From the NCBI RefSeq assembly GCF_003160695.1, contig NZ_QGDD01000004.1:248001-312000 (forward strand): DNA of 64,000 nucleotides, read 5' to 3'. Below, one piece after another: positions 17,069 through 24,845 of the stretch; positions within the stretch are counted from its first letter, which is position 1; each line of letters opens with the position of its first letter. The notes beneath the pieces were generated by a model. The model had not been told where the DNA came from. It saw only the letters and a program-made list of their open reading frames with translations, and ran no database searches. A program made the translations under genes and the position numbers. The stretch is from Nocardioides silvaticus (GTDB lineage: Bacteria; Actinomycetota; Actinomycetes; Propionibacteriales; Nocardioidaceae).

Positions 17069-18969
17069 TGGACCTGGCTCCGTCGCTCGTGCGCCGCGTC
17101 CCCGGCCTGCCAGGCCGCACCCGCGTGGAGGCACCGGACGCCGGCGCCCAGCTCGACCGGTGCGGCGTCACACGCGTCGGTCCTGACGGCGCAGCGCGGC
17201 GCGAACCGGCACCCGGGTGCCAGCGCGGTCATCGGCGGCACCCGGCCGGGGATCGTCGGCAGCCGGTCGTCACCGCCCGCCCCGGTCGGCATCGCCGCGA
17301 GCAGTGCCCGCGTGTAGGGGTGCCGCGGCGCCGCGAAGAGGTCGTCGACCGCGGCCTCCTCGACGACCTGGCCGGCGTACATCACTGCCGCGCGGTCGCA
17401 CGCGTCCGCCACGACCCCGAGGTCGTGGGTGATCAGGACGATCGCCGTGCCCAGCCGCTGCTTGAGGTCGGTCAGCATGTCGAGGATCTCCTGCTGGGTG
17501 GTCACGTCCAGGGCGGTGGTGGGTTCGTCGGCGATCAGGACGCTCGGGTTGCTGGCCAGGGCGAGCGCGATCACGATGCGCTGCGCCATGCCGCCGGAGA
17601 ACTGGTGCGGGTAGTCGCCCAGGCGCGCCTCCGGGTCGGCGATCCGCACCATCTCGAGGAGCTCGACGCACCGCCGTCGTACGTCGGCCCGGCTCAGCGT
17701 GGGCGCGTGGTTGCGGACCGCCTGGCCGACCTGGCGCCCGATCGTGTGGACCGGCGACAGGGCGACCATCGGGTCCTGGAACACCATCGCGACGCGCGAG
17801 CCGCGCACGTCGTTGAGCGCCGCCTCGTCCCGCCCGACGATCTGGGCGCCGTCGACGTGGATCGAGCCTGCGGTGACCGCGCCGCCGGCCGGCAGGATGC
17901 CCAGCACCGCCCGTCCGGTCATGGTCTTGCCCGAGCCGGACTCCCCCACCAGGCCGAGGGCCTCGCCGCGGCGAACCCGAATGCTGACTTCGCTCACGAC
18001 CTCGACGTCGCCGTCCTCGCCGGGGAACGCGACCGAGAGACCGCGCACGTCGAGCGGGACGTCGTCGTCGGGCAGCTGGGCGAGACTGGGTTGCGCGGCC
18101 GCCCGCCGCGCGCGCACGCGCGGCCGGCGCCGGGGGGTTCGGTCCCGCGTGCCGCCGGCGAGCACGTCGCGCACGCCGTCGCCGAGAACGTTGAAAGCGA
18201 GCACGGTCAGGGTGATCGCGAGCCCGGGTGGCCACGGCAGGAACGGCTGCTGAAACTGCCACCGCGTCGAGCCGCTGAGCATGCCGCCCCAGCTGGCCGA
18301 GCCGGTCTCCAGGCCGAGACCGAGGAAGCTGAGCGCGGCCTCGATGAGCAGCGCGGTCCCCATAAAGATCGTCGACTGCACGATGAGCGGCGCCGCCATG
18401 TTCGGCAGGATCTGCCGCAGCAGGATATTGCGCTGGGTGAGCCCGGAGGTCCGCGCGGCGTCGACGTACAACCGCTCCCGCTCGCCGAGCGCGAGCGCCC
18501 GGCTGAGCCGCATGAAGTTCATCGAGAAGATGATGCTCACCGCGATCATCGCGTTCGTCAGCCCAGTGCCGAGCACGGCGATGACCGCGAACGCCAGCAC
18601 CAGGCCCGGGATTGCGTCGGCCACGTCGAGCAGCCGCATCATCACCCGGTCCCACCAGCCGCTGCGGTAGCCGGCGATCAGACCGAGCGGCACCCCGATC
18701 AGCAGGGCGATCGACACCGTCTGCAGCGACGCCTGCGCCGCGACCCGGGCGCCGAAGACCAGCCGCGACAGCACGTCCCGGCCGAGGTAGTCGGTGCCGA
18801 GCAGGTGGTCCGCGCTCGGGCCCTCCAGGGTCCGGGCGTAGTCCTGCGTCAACGGGTCGTACGGCGCCAGCGCAGGCGCGAGGACCGCGATCACGCCGAT
18901 CGCCAGCACGAAGCCGGCGGCGGTCGCCGTGGCCGGCCTGCGCAGAAGCTGCAACACGACTCTCTTCAT
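17065..18969 (-). CDS. ABC transporter permease-ATPase fusion (DppC-DppD type)
   Basis: A 634-residue two-domain protein. Residues 1-285 are a DppC/OppC-type permease with an N-terminal helix, five further membrane helices and the conserved EAALSFLGLGLE loop that contacts the ATPase. Residues about 310-634 are a DppD-type ATPase with Walker A GESGSGKTM, LSGG-like signature FSGGMAQRIVIALAL, Walker B VLIADEP and the C-terminal cysteine-containing block (CRFAPRCAVRTDAC) seen in this family. Such fusions occur but are less common than separate genes. Only one independent ATPase (16238) and one permease (19004) complement it, giving a complete importer. Confidence 0.92.
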   Translation of the reverse strand: MKRVVLQLLRRPATATAAGFVLAIGVIAVLAPALAPYDPLTQDYARTLEGPSADHLLGTDYLGRDVLSRLVFGARVAAQASLQTVSIALLIGVPLGLIAGYRSGWWDRVMMRLLDVADAIPGLVLAFAVIAVLGTGLTNAMIAVSIIFSMNFMRLSRALALGERERLYVDAARTSGLTQRNILLRQILPNMAAPLIVQSTIFMGTALLIEAALSFLGLGLETGSASWGGMLSGSTRWQFQQPFLPWPPGLAITLTVLAFNVLGDGVRDVLAGGTRDRTPRRRPRVRARRAAAQPSLAQLPDDDVPLDVRGLSVAFPGEDGDVEVVSEVSIRVRRGEALGLVGESGSGKTMTGRAVLGILPAGGAVTAGSIHVDGAQIVGRDEAALNDVRGSRVAMVFQDPMVALSPVHTIGRQVGQAVRNHAPTLSRADVRRRCVELLEMVRIADPEARLGDYPHQFSGGMAQRIVIALALASNPSVLIADEPTTALDVTTQQEILDMLTDLKQRLGTAIVLITHDLGVVADACDRAAVMYAGQVVEEAAVDDLFAAPRHPYTRALLAAMPTGAGGDDRLPTIPGRVPPMTALAPGCRFAPRCAVRTDACDAAPVELGAGVRCLHAGAAWQAGDAAHERRSQVQ

Positions 18970-19003
18970 CTCTCCTCTTGACGTCCTGGTGGGGCGGAGC
19001 CGG

Positions 19004-19951
19004 CTACTGGGGCCGGGCGCGCGGGTTGACGATCGCGTAGCCGATGTCGGCGACCAGGTAGATGACGATCACCGCCAGGGCGACGACCAGCGTGATCCCC
19101 TGCACCACCGGGATGTCCTTGCGCGCCACCGCGTTGATCAGCTCGCTGCCGATGCCCGGCATCGTGAAGACCTGCTCGATGACGAAGCTGGCGGCGATGA
19201 GGGTGGAGACCTGGAACGCGACGACGGTGAGGATCGGCGTCATCGCGTTCTTGATCGCGTACCGCAGCACGATCGTCCGCCGGGGCGTCCCGATCGCCCG
19301 CAGCGTTTGGACGTACGGCGCTTCCAGGGCCTCCAGCATCGCGCTGCGGCTGTGCCGCGCGATGATCGCCGCGCCGGCCGCGCCCGCCGCCAGCGACGGG
19401 AGCACCAAGCCGCGCGCCCAGGCACCGAGGTCGCGGTCGGGCGGCGTCCAGGAGAGCACCGGGAGCCAGCCGAGCTGGACGGCGAACAGCGACAGCAGCA
19501 GCAGGCCGAGCCAGAAGGACGGGACCGCAATGCCGGCCGCCGTGATCACACCGACCACCCGGTCGACGATCCCGCCCTGGCGCAGCGCCGCGAGGACCCC
19601 GGCACTCAAGCCGAGGGTGACCGCGACGATCGTCCCCCCGACGATGAGACAGACCGTCGGCAGCAGGTGCTGGCCGATGACGTCAGTGACCTCGCGGCCC
19701 CCGTACCAGGACGTGCCGAGATCCCCACGCGCGACACCGGAGACCCAGTCTTGGAACTGGACCCAGACCGGGCGGTCGAGGCCGAGCCTGGCCTCGAGCG
19801 CTGCGATCCCCTCCGGCGTCGCACGGGACCCGAGGAGGACGGCCGCCGGACTGCCGGGCACGAGGTAGGTGAGGGCGAACACCAGTGCCGACACGAGGGC
19901 GAGCTGGGGCACCACCCCGAGCAACCGCAGTCCGACGAGCCGTCCGAGCAC
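19004..19951 (-). CDS. ABC transporter permease (DppB type)
   Basis: A 315-residue inner-membrane permease with six predicted helices: an N-terminal helix (GVVPQLALVSALVFAL), a short periplasmic domain, then the BPD_transp_1 core with the EAA loop EALEAPYVQTLRAIGTPRRT. It pairs with the permease half of the downstream fusion protein to form the channel. It lies 34 bp upstream of that fusion and seven bp downstream of the binding protein gene, all on the minus strand. Confidence 0.93.
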   Translation of the reverse strand: MLGRLVGLRLLGVVPQLALVSALVFALTYLVPGSPAAVLLGSRATPEGIAALEARLGLDRPVWVQFQDWVSGVARGDLGTSWYGGREVTDVIGQHLLPTVCLIVGGTIVAVTLGLSAGVLAALRQGGIVDRVVGVITAAGIAVPSFWLGLLLLSLFAVQLGWLPVLSWTPPDRDLGAWARGLVLPSLAAGAAGAAIIARHSRSAMLEALEAPYVQTLRAIGTPRRTIVLRYAIKNAMTPILTVVAFQVSTLIAASFVIEQVFTMPGIGSELINAVARKDIPVVQGITLVVALAVIVIYLVADIGYAIVNPRARPQ

Positions 19952-19958
19952 CGCTGCC

Positions 19959-21518
19959 TCAGTCCTTCCGCTCGAGCGCCGTGAACTCCACCGAGCTCGG
20001 CTCCCAGGTCACCGTTCGGACGCCGCCGATCTTGTCGCTGTCGTAGCCGATGGCCTGGTTGACGAGGACCTCGCTACAGGTGAGGACCTCCTCCTCGAGG
20101 ATGATCCGCATCACCTCGGCCCAGAGGGGCTCCGCCAGCTCTGGGTCTGGCTCGGCCAGCGCGGCATCGGCGGCCGCATCGAGCGTCTCGGACTCGACGC
20201 CGGCGGGGTTGCCGGGAGCGTTGGCCGCGAACCACCGCAAGTACCACTCCTCCGGAGTGAGCTCGGTGTTGTCGCCGAGGCCGAGGGAGTAGGCGCCGTC
20301 GTACCAGCTGGCGAAGTACTCGGCCGCGGTGACGGTCTGCACCTCGAGGTCGACGCCGACCTCGCCCAGCATGCCGGAGAGTGCTTCGGCGAACTGCTGG
20401 GACTGCTCGAACGCGAGCATCGTCAGCCCGGGGACTCTCCCGTCGAGGGTTCCCTCGGCCTGTTCCGGGTCGAAGGCGATCGGCGGGAGGTCCGGGTTGT
20501 GCCCGTACTCGCCCTCCAGGAATCGCTGGTTCGTCGCCGTCAGGAACTCGCCGCCGGCAGCCGCCGCGAGGCCTTCGACGTCGAGGCCCTGACAGATCGC
20601 GCGGCGTGCGTCGACGTCGGCGACCGCGCCGCCCGGACCGCGGTCGAGGAACAGCAGCCCGTAGTGGATGCCGGGGTACACGTCGACGGTGAGCCCGGCC
20701 GAGCGGGCTTGGTCGGCCTGCGGGACCGACACGTCGCCGAGGTCGATCTCACCGGTGGTGAGTGCGTTGATCCGCGCGTCGGAGTCGTCGATCGCGACGA
20801 GCACGACCTGGTCGACGACGTCTGCGTCGACGTCCCAGTGGTCGTCGTACCGGCTGAACCCGATCTCGCTGCCCGCGATCGACAGGTCCTCGTCGTATGC
20901 CCACGGGCCGGTGCCGACGGGGTGGTCCTTGATGATGCCGTCCTCGATCGCGGTCGGGCTGACCATCACACCACCGCGCCCGGTGAGCGCGCTCATGACT
21001 GCCTGACTGGGCCGGGACAGCTCGAGCACGAGCGTGTGCTTGTCCGGCGCCGAGATCTCCTCGACCGCATCAAAGCCGGAGCTGAACGGCCCCTGCTCCT
21101 CGATGACGTACTCGAGGTTGAACTTCGCGGCCTCCGCGTCGAACGGCGTGCCATCGTGGAACGTGACGCCGTCGCGGAGATTGAACGTGAGCGAGTCGGC
21201 CGCGATCTCCCAATCGGCGGCGAGCTGCGGCACGAACTCGTTGGGGTCGTCGGCAGTGCGCGCGACCAGGGTCTCGTAGGGGACCCGCACCCAGGCGTAG
21301 CCGTTGTCGGTGCCGGGCAGCCACTGGCTAGGGATCTCCTCGATGCCGACCCGGATCGTGTCACCTCCCCCGCTCGAGCCTCCGCTCCCGTCGCCATCAG
21401 CGGAGCACCCCGCCAGCACCAGGCTGATCGCCACGAGGCCGCCCCCCAGCAGGCGGGCCTGTCGTAGACCGATCGATCTCATCCGCACACTCCGATCCGT
21501 TGTCGTCTTCTGTGTCAT
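19959..21518 (-). CDS. ABC transporter substrate-binding lipoprotein (peptide/opine class)
   Basis: A 519-residue SBP family 5 protein. The start ATG at 21518 overlaps the stop of the upstream hydrolase (ATGA). The signal sequence has the lipobox LAGC, with the lipidated cysteine followed by a Ser/Gly-rich linker (SADGDGSGGSS). The mature part contains PYETLVARTADDPNEFVPQLAADWE and the GTGPWAYDE block typical of family 5 (DppA/OppA, but also binders of aromatic and opine ligands). The membrane-anchored protein captures the substrate for the permease/ATPase genes downstream. The large family-5 pocket does not define the ligand; the linked enzymes suggest the molecule degraded by the island. 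Confidence 0.92.
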   Translation of the reverse strand: MTQKTTTDRSVRMRSIGLRQARLLGGGLVAISLVLAGCSADGDGSGGSSGGGDTIRVGIEEIPSQWLPGTDNGYAWVRVPYETLVARTADDPNEFVPQLAADWEIAADSLTFNLRDGVTFHDGTPFDAEAAKFNLEYVIEEQGPFSSGFDAVEEISAPDKHTLVLELSRPSQAVMSALTGRGGVMVSPTAIEDGIIKDHPVGTGPWAYDEDLSIAGSEIGFSRYDDHWDVDADVVDQVVLVAIDDSDARINALTTGEIDLGDVSVPQADQARSAGLTVDVYPGIHYGLLFLDRGPGGAVADVDARRAICQGLDVEGLAAAAGGEFLTATNQRFLEGEYGHNPDLPPIAFDPEQAEGTLDGRVPGLTMLAFEQSQQFAEALSGMLGEVGVDLEVQTVTAAEYFASWYDGAYSLGLGDNTELTPEEWYLRWFAANAPGNPAGVESETLDAAADAALAEPDPELAEPLWAEVMRIILEEEVLTCSEVLVNQAIGYDSDKIGGVRTVTWEPSSVEFTALERKD

Positions 21519-22678
21519 TCGCCAGCCCCCGGTCGGGAATCGGCGCCGAGCTTTGTGGCGAGCCAGTCGAACGCCTGCGGGATCCACTCCCCGGCGTGCT
21601 CCGGCGCGCAGTGGCCGGCCCCCGCGTAAATGCGCGCCTCCTTGCCAGCCAGCGGTCCATGCTCGAGGACCGTGTAGATGTTGCTGATCGGCGAGTGGTC
21701 GTCCTCGCTGCCGTTGATCATCAGCAGCGGCTGGGTGATCCGGTCGAGGAGACCGAGCTCGGCCAGCGACCACGCGCTGTGCCGGGCCGTCAGCTCCTCG
21801 AGGGTGAGCGGCTCCGCGAACGGGCCGTCACCCGGCGCGCCGAAGAACCACGCTGACCGCTCGTTGACGGTCGCCAGGTGGCGCTCGAGCTTCTCTCCCT
21901 CCGGCAGCCGTCCGACCGGCGAGCCGGCGACGGCGACGACCGCGGCGAGCTTCTCCGGCGCGGTGCCGGCGAGCTGCATGACCGAGTACCCGCCACGACT
22001 GATGCCGAACGCGGCGATCCTGTTCGCGTCGACGTCGGGCCGCCCGGCGAGGAAGTCGACAGCCGCCTCCCACGCGCCGACCGAGTCCGGCGACCACGGA
22101 ACCGGGTTCTCGCCGGTGCCCGGCGCGTCCATCACCAGTGCCGCCAGGCCGCGGCCGACGCACTGCTCCTGCACCCAACCGCGGTCCTCCTTGAACACGT
22201 CGGACCCGCACATGACGAGCACCGCCGGCACGGCTGTGCCGGCGGCCGGCACCCGCAGGTGGGCGGTCATCGTCCACTCGCCATACGAGATCTCGACGAC
22301 CTGGAGCGGCGGCTCCAGGTGGGCGCACGCGCGGAGGTAGGCGCGGACGCAATCGCGTGAGACCTCACCCTTCTCCGGAGTGATGGCGTCGGGGAACCGG
22401 GCGATGGACAGGTAGGTCTTGGTCGCCAGGAACTCCACCCGCGCGAGCGCGAGGTCTCCCTCCTCCTCTGCCTGTACGGCGCGCGCCTCATGACGGTCTG
22501 CGACCGCTCGCCAGTGCGGCACCCACACGTCCTGCGTGGTGCCGCCGAGTGTCCGGACCGCCTCCACCAGTTCGTCCCGATCGGGGACCGCCTGCCACCA
22601 ACGCCGGTAGAAGCCGCGGGCGGAGGCGTCCCAGGGATCCTCCGTCGCGACCGTCTCGGCTGCGTCGACCCGTCCCAT
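21515..22678 (-). CDS. Alpha/beta hydrolase, FrsA-like
   Basis: A 387-residue hydrolase with an N-terminal helical segment (about 1-150) and a catalytic core. Nucleophile serine in GISRGGYS, MDAPGTGENP block as in FrsA-like proteins, an acid in NGSEDDHSP and a histidine in GAGHCAPEH. ATG 22678 is chosen because GGGGGTGGAG lies directly upstream; the longer frame to 22729 lacks a site. It is the first gene of the transporter operon, so a function on the imported compound is likely. It resembles the hydrolase at 14272 in fold and layout, giving two such enzymes in one island. Confidence 0.87.
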   Translation of the reverse strand: MGRVDAAETVATEDPWDASARGFYRRWWQAVPDRDELVEAVRTLGGTTQDVWVPHWRAVADRHEARAVQAEEEGDLALARVEFLATKTYLSIARFPDAITPEKGEVSRDCVRAYLRACAHLEPPLQVVEISYGEWTMTAHLRVPAAGTAVPAVLVMCGSDVFKEDRGWVQEQCVGRGLAALVMDAPGTGENPVPWSPDSVGAWEAAVDFLAGRPDVDANRIAAFGISRGGYSVMQLAGTAPEKLAAVVAVAGSPVGRLPEGEKLERHLATVNERSAWFFGAPGDGPFAEPLTLEELTARHSAWSLAELGLLDRITQPLLMINGSEDDHSPISNIYTVLEHGPLAGKEARIYAGAGHCAPEHAGEWIPQAFDWLATKLGADSRPGAGE

Positions 22679-22798
22679 CTCCACCCCCGTCCGGCGGCCA
22701 CTCAGCCGGCCGCTCGGCCGGGCAGGCACCGCCTGTAACGGGGATCACTCAAGCCGCCGATGCCCCCGCCTGACAAAGACCAAACGCCGCCCGCAGCC

Positions 22799-22813
22799 AT
22801 AGGCTTCGGCTAT
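22799..22813. promoter_or_regulatory. LysR-type site upstream of the hydrolase-transporter operon
   Basis: ATAGGC-TTCG-GCTATG contains ATAG-N7-CTAT and matches the core of the paired sites at 9192 and 9220. It lies about 120 bp upstream of the hydrolase start at 22678, a usual distance for LysR activation. Confidence 0.6.
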
Positions 22814-22961
22814 GCCGCGAAGTAAGTGCCACAGCCACATCCTGCTGGTGGGAAGAATACACAATCATTGATGCACAAGTGCGGTAGTTGAAAGGCCGAC
22901 GCCCGCGCGGGCCCACCGCACAGGTGGGCCCCGCGGACCGTCGATGACGGCCTGCGGCGAC

Positions 22962-23252
22962 TTAGAAGTGGTTGCGAACCGCGAAGTCGCGCAGGGCGTC
23001 GATGGCGGCCTACTGGTCGAGCGTCACGCTGGCGAGGTCGGGGTCCTTCTCGAACCGCTCGGACTGCGCATCGAGGTAGCCGATCCACGCCCGGCGGGCG
23101 CCGCCGGCGTCGTTCTCGCGCAGCAGCTCGACGACCCGGCCGCGCTGGTCGTCGAGCTCCATCCGCCAGCCAGGAGACTCCAACCGAACGCGGGCACGCG
23201 ACTGATCGGCATTCTGTGTTCTCCCTGCCGCCAGGCGCAGCCGCCTACCTAG
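22962..23252 (-). pseudogene. Decayed gene fragment, possibly a GntR regulator C-terminus
   Basis: On the minus strand the frame through an ATG at 23162 reads MELDDQRGRVVELLRENDAG and continues to a TAG at 23010; reading through, it goes on (AAIDALRDFAVRNHF) to a TAA at 22962. The same frame stays open upstream of 23162 without a start, so the N-terminal part is missing. The helical, charged pattern resembles the C-terminal ligand-binding domain of FCD-type GntR regulators, but the resemblance is weak. An internal stop and missing N-terminus indicate a remnant. Confidence 0.4.
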
Positions 23253-23393
23253 AGAAGTGCCGCTCTCTAGATCTGTCTAGGCGGGCTGTCGGCTCTGGGC
23301 ACGCTGCCAAGAAGAGCTAACCTGTCACAAGCCCGGTACAAACGACCGGAGAACTTCGACGTTTGCGCAGGTCAACGTGGGTCAGTCAGTCAG

Positions 23394-23404
23394 TACTACG
23401 ACAT
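23394..23404 (+). repeat. Right 11-bp direct repeat at the island junction (attR-like)
   Basis: TACTACGACAT here is followed by CTGA, so in frame it encodes YYDI and a stop, the exact C-terminus of GlnA, although no glnA body precedes it. The 11-mer GAGCTCGAACT follows at 23414-23424 as on the left side. The upstream flank (GTCAGTCAGTCAG) is unrelated to glnA, so homology starts abruptly at the repeat. Confidence 0.6.
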
Positions 23405-23443
23405 CTGAGACACGAGCTCGAACTCGAGCTGAGCCTGCGACCC

Positions 23444-23474
23444 GAAGGCCCCGGTTGTTCAGACCGGGGCCTTC
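23444..23474. terminator. Strong bidirectional terminator (likely native glnA terminator)
   Basis: A perfect 12-bp stem, GAAGGCCCCGGT pairing with ACCGGGGCCTTC, with a 7-base loop. It stands about 40 bp after the duplicated glnA end and 22 bp beyond the end of the leftward oxidase gene at 23496, so it can serve transcripts from both sides. Confidence 0.8.
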
Positions 23475-23495
23475 CGTCATGTCAGCCGGTCCGTC

Positions 23496-24845
23496 TCAGC
23501 TGATCTGCGCCGCCACGCCGCGGCGCGCATTGCGCTTGCTCCCGTTGACCCGGTCATTGAACCGGTCGACGGCCCAGATCAATCGCAATCCCAGACGACC
23601 CATCATCATCGGCGGAGGGAACTTCGGCTTCTCCTGCCAAAGAGTCTCGAGGTCGGGGTGGCGGGCGCCCTCGACGATCGCGTCGGCGATCAGCGTGCCC
23701 ACGTAGGGCGCCTGGGCGAGGCCGTGACCGTTGCACGCGATCGAGTAGTGGACCCGGTCGCCGATCCGGCCCGCGACGGGCAGCCAGGACGAGGTGATCG
23801 CGATCCAGCCACCCCACGCACGCTCGACCCGCACGTCGGCGAGGGAGGGGAACCGCAGCGCGAACGCCTTGGTCAGCTCCTCGACCAACCCGGGGTCGGG
23901 CGCCTTCGCCGGGAGGGGGTACGACGTGCCGCGCTCCAGCCTCCGCACCCCGAACACGATCGTGTTCCGCGGCGTGAGTCGGTAGTTCTCCATGATCGCG
24001 TGCTGGGTGACCAGCCCCATGCCGCTGGTCCAGCCGAGGGCCGTGATGCGGGCGGGGTCGATGGGTTCGGTCTCCACCTCGATGACGTAGATCGGGACGG
24101 AGAGGTGCTTCGGGGTGATGTCCCACTCCCCTGCGAACGCGTTGGTCGCGAGGACGACGTGGTCCGCGCGCACCCGACCGTGCGGCGTCGTGACGACGAC
24201 CTGGCCGCCCTCGTCGACGACGTCGGTGACCTTCGTCTGCTCGAAGACTCGAGCCGCTGAGTCGAGCAGGACCTGACGCATGCCGAGGCTGAGCTTCCCG
24301 GGGTTCATCCGTCCACCGACGACCTCGCGCATCCCACCTACGAAGCCACGGGGGATGCCGAGTTCCTCAGCGGTGCCGACCTCGACGTGGCCCCCGGCGC
24401 GAGTCACGATCCTCGCCACCCGGCGCACGCGGCCCATCTGCCCTCGCGAGACGGCCGCGAACGCGTTGCCGGTCGCCTCGTACTCACAGTCGATGTCGTA
24501 CTTGGCGATGAACTCCTCGACGTGGTGCGCGGCGTTCTCCGCGAGCCGCATCATCCCCGGCATCTTCCTGCGCGACAGCAGGTTCAGCAACTGAAGATCG
24601 CCTCCGGGCGCCCCGGCCAGCTGACCGGCGTTGCGCGAGCTCGCGCCGTGCCCACAGAAGTCCGCCTCGAGGAGGACGACGTCCTGGCCGCGCTCGGCCA
24701 GGCGCAGGGCGCTGGACATCCCGTTGATGCCGCCACCGATGACGGCGACATGGCAGGTCAGGTCGCCGTCGAGGGCCGGGCGCACGTCCGTGGGTGCGTC
24801 CACCCAGCCGGTGAAGGACTCGTACCGGACGCTGTCAGTACTCAC
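23496..24845 (-). CDS. DAO-family FAD oxidoreductase (PuuB-like amine oxidase)
   Basis: A 449-residue flavoprotein. The FAD motif GGGINGMSSALRLAERG lies at about 35-51, and ASSRNAGQL matches the DAO/gamma-glutamylputrescine oxidase group (PuuB) in which the Arg-Asn-Ala-Gly-Gln segment is conserved. The C-terminal YSIACNGHGLAQAPYVG closes the FAD site. Members oxidise secondary or gamma-glutamylated amines to aldehydes or ketones with release of H2O2 and ammonia or glutamyl amide. GTG 24845 overlaps the stop of the 7-TM gene (GTGA); the longer open frame to 25481 is a shadow. Linkage to a GS-like ligase, a C26 hydrolase and an ALDH supports a Puu-type role. Confidence 0.88.
   Translation of the reverse strand: MSTDSVRYESFTGWVDAPTDVRPALDGDLTCHVAVIGGGINGMSSALRLAERGQDVVLLEADFCGHGASSRNAGQLAGAPGGDLQLLNLLSRRKMPGMMRLAENAAHHVEEFIAKYDIDCEYEATGNAFAAVSRGQMGRVRRVARIVTRAGGHVEVGTAEELGIPRGFVGGMREVVGGRMNPGKLSLGMRQVLLDSAARVFEQTKVTDVVDEGGQVVVTTPHGRVRADHVVLATNAFAGEWDITPKHLSVPIYVIEVETEPIDPARITALGWTSGMGLVTQHAIMENYRLTPRNTIVFGVRRLERGTSYPLPAKAPDPGLVEELTKAFALRFPSLADVRVERAWGGWIAITSSWLPVAGRIGDRVHYSIACNGHGLAQAPYVGTLIADAIVEGARHPDLETLWQEKPKFPPPMMMGRLGLRLIWAVDRFNDRVNGSKRNARRGVAAQIS

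Larger units (their letters stand above)
5735..23393. mobile_element. Putative 17.7-kb catabolic genomic island inserted at the 3' end of glnA
   Basis: The glnA gene is joined at 5734 to sequence ending in TAG, whereas at 23394 the same codons reappear followed by TGA, a GAGCTCGAACT stretch and a strong terminator, as expected for the original glnA flank. Everything between is accessory: one regulator-rich catabolic cluster with its own ABC importer. The ends hold decayed genes (5885-6291 and 22962-23252) and AT-richer spacers. No integrase, recombinase or tRNA is present, so the element is either an immobile remnant or was moved by an enzyme lost since. An ancient glnA duplication with loss of one copy is the alternative, but the sequence just left of 23394 is not glnA-like. 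Confidence 0.55.
22679..23495. other. Non-coding right end of the island
   Basis: This 817-bp stretch has no intact gene. It holds the promoter region of the leftward transporter operon (LysR-type site at 22799; an AT-rich stretch with ACACAATCATTG at 22859-22870 resembling, inverted, the CAATG..TTGTGTAT before the SnoaL pseudogene), a decayed minus-strand gene (22962-23252), a spacer containing the tandem GTCAGTCAGTCAGT next to the junction, the right 11-bp repeat (23394) and a terminator (23444). ACAGCCACAT at 22831-22840 repeats 5840-5849, within an imperfect direct repeat of about 25 bp. Confidence 0.6.

Noticed and set aside
17068..18981. Plus-strand frame of 637 codons opposite the ABC fusion
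   Set aside because: The minus strand carries complete permease and ATPase motifs; the plus frame has none.
23381..23394. Tandem GTCA repeats as a CRISPR or satellite
   Set aside because: Only about three 4-bp units; too short for an array.
5724..23404. Transposon as the cause of the duplicated glnA end
   Set aside because: No transposase and no long terminal inverted repeats bounding the junction; an 11-bp repeat coinciding with a gene's last codons suits integrase-type insertion better.
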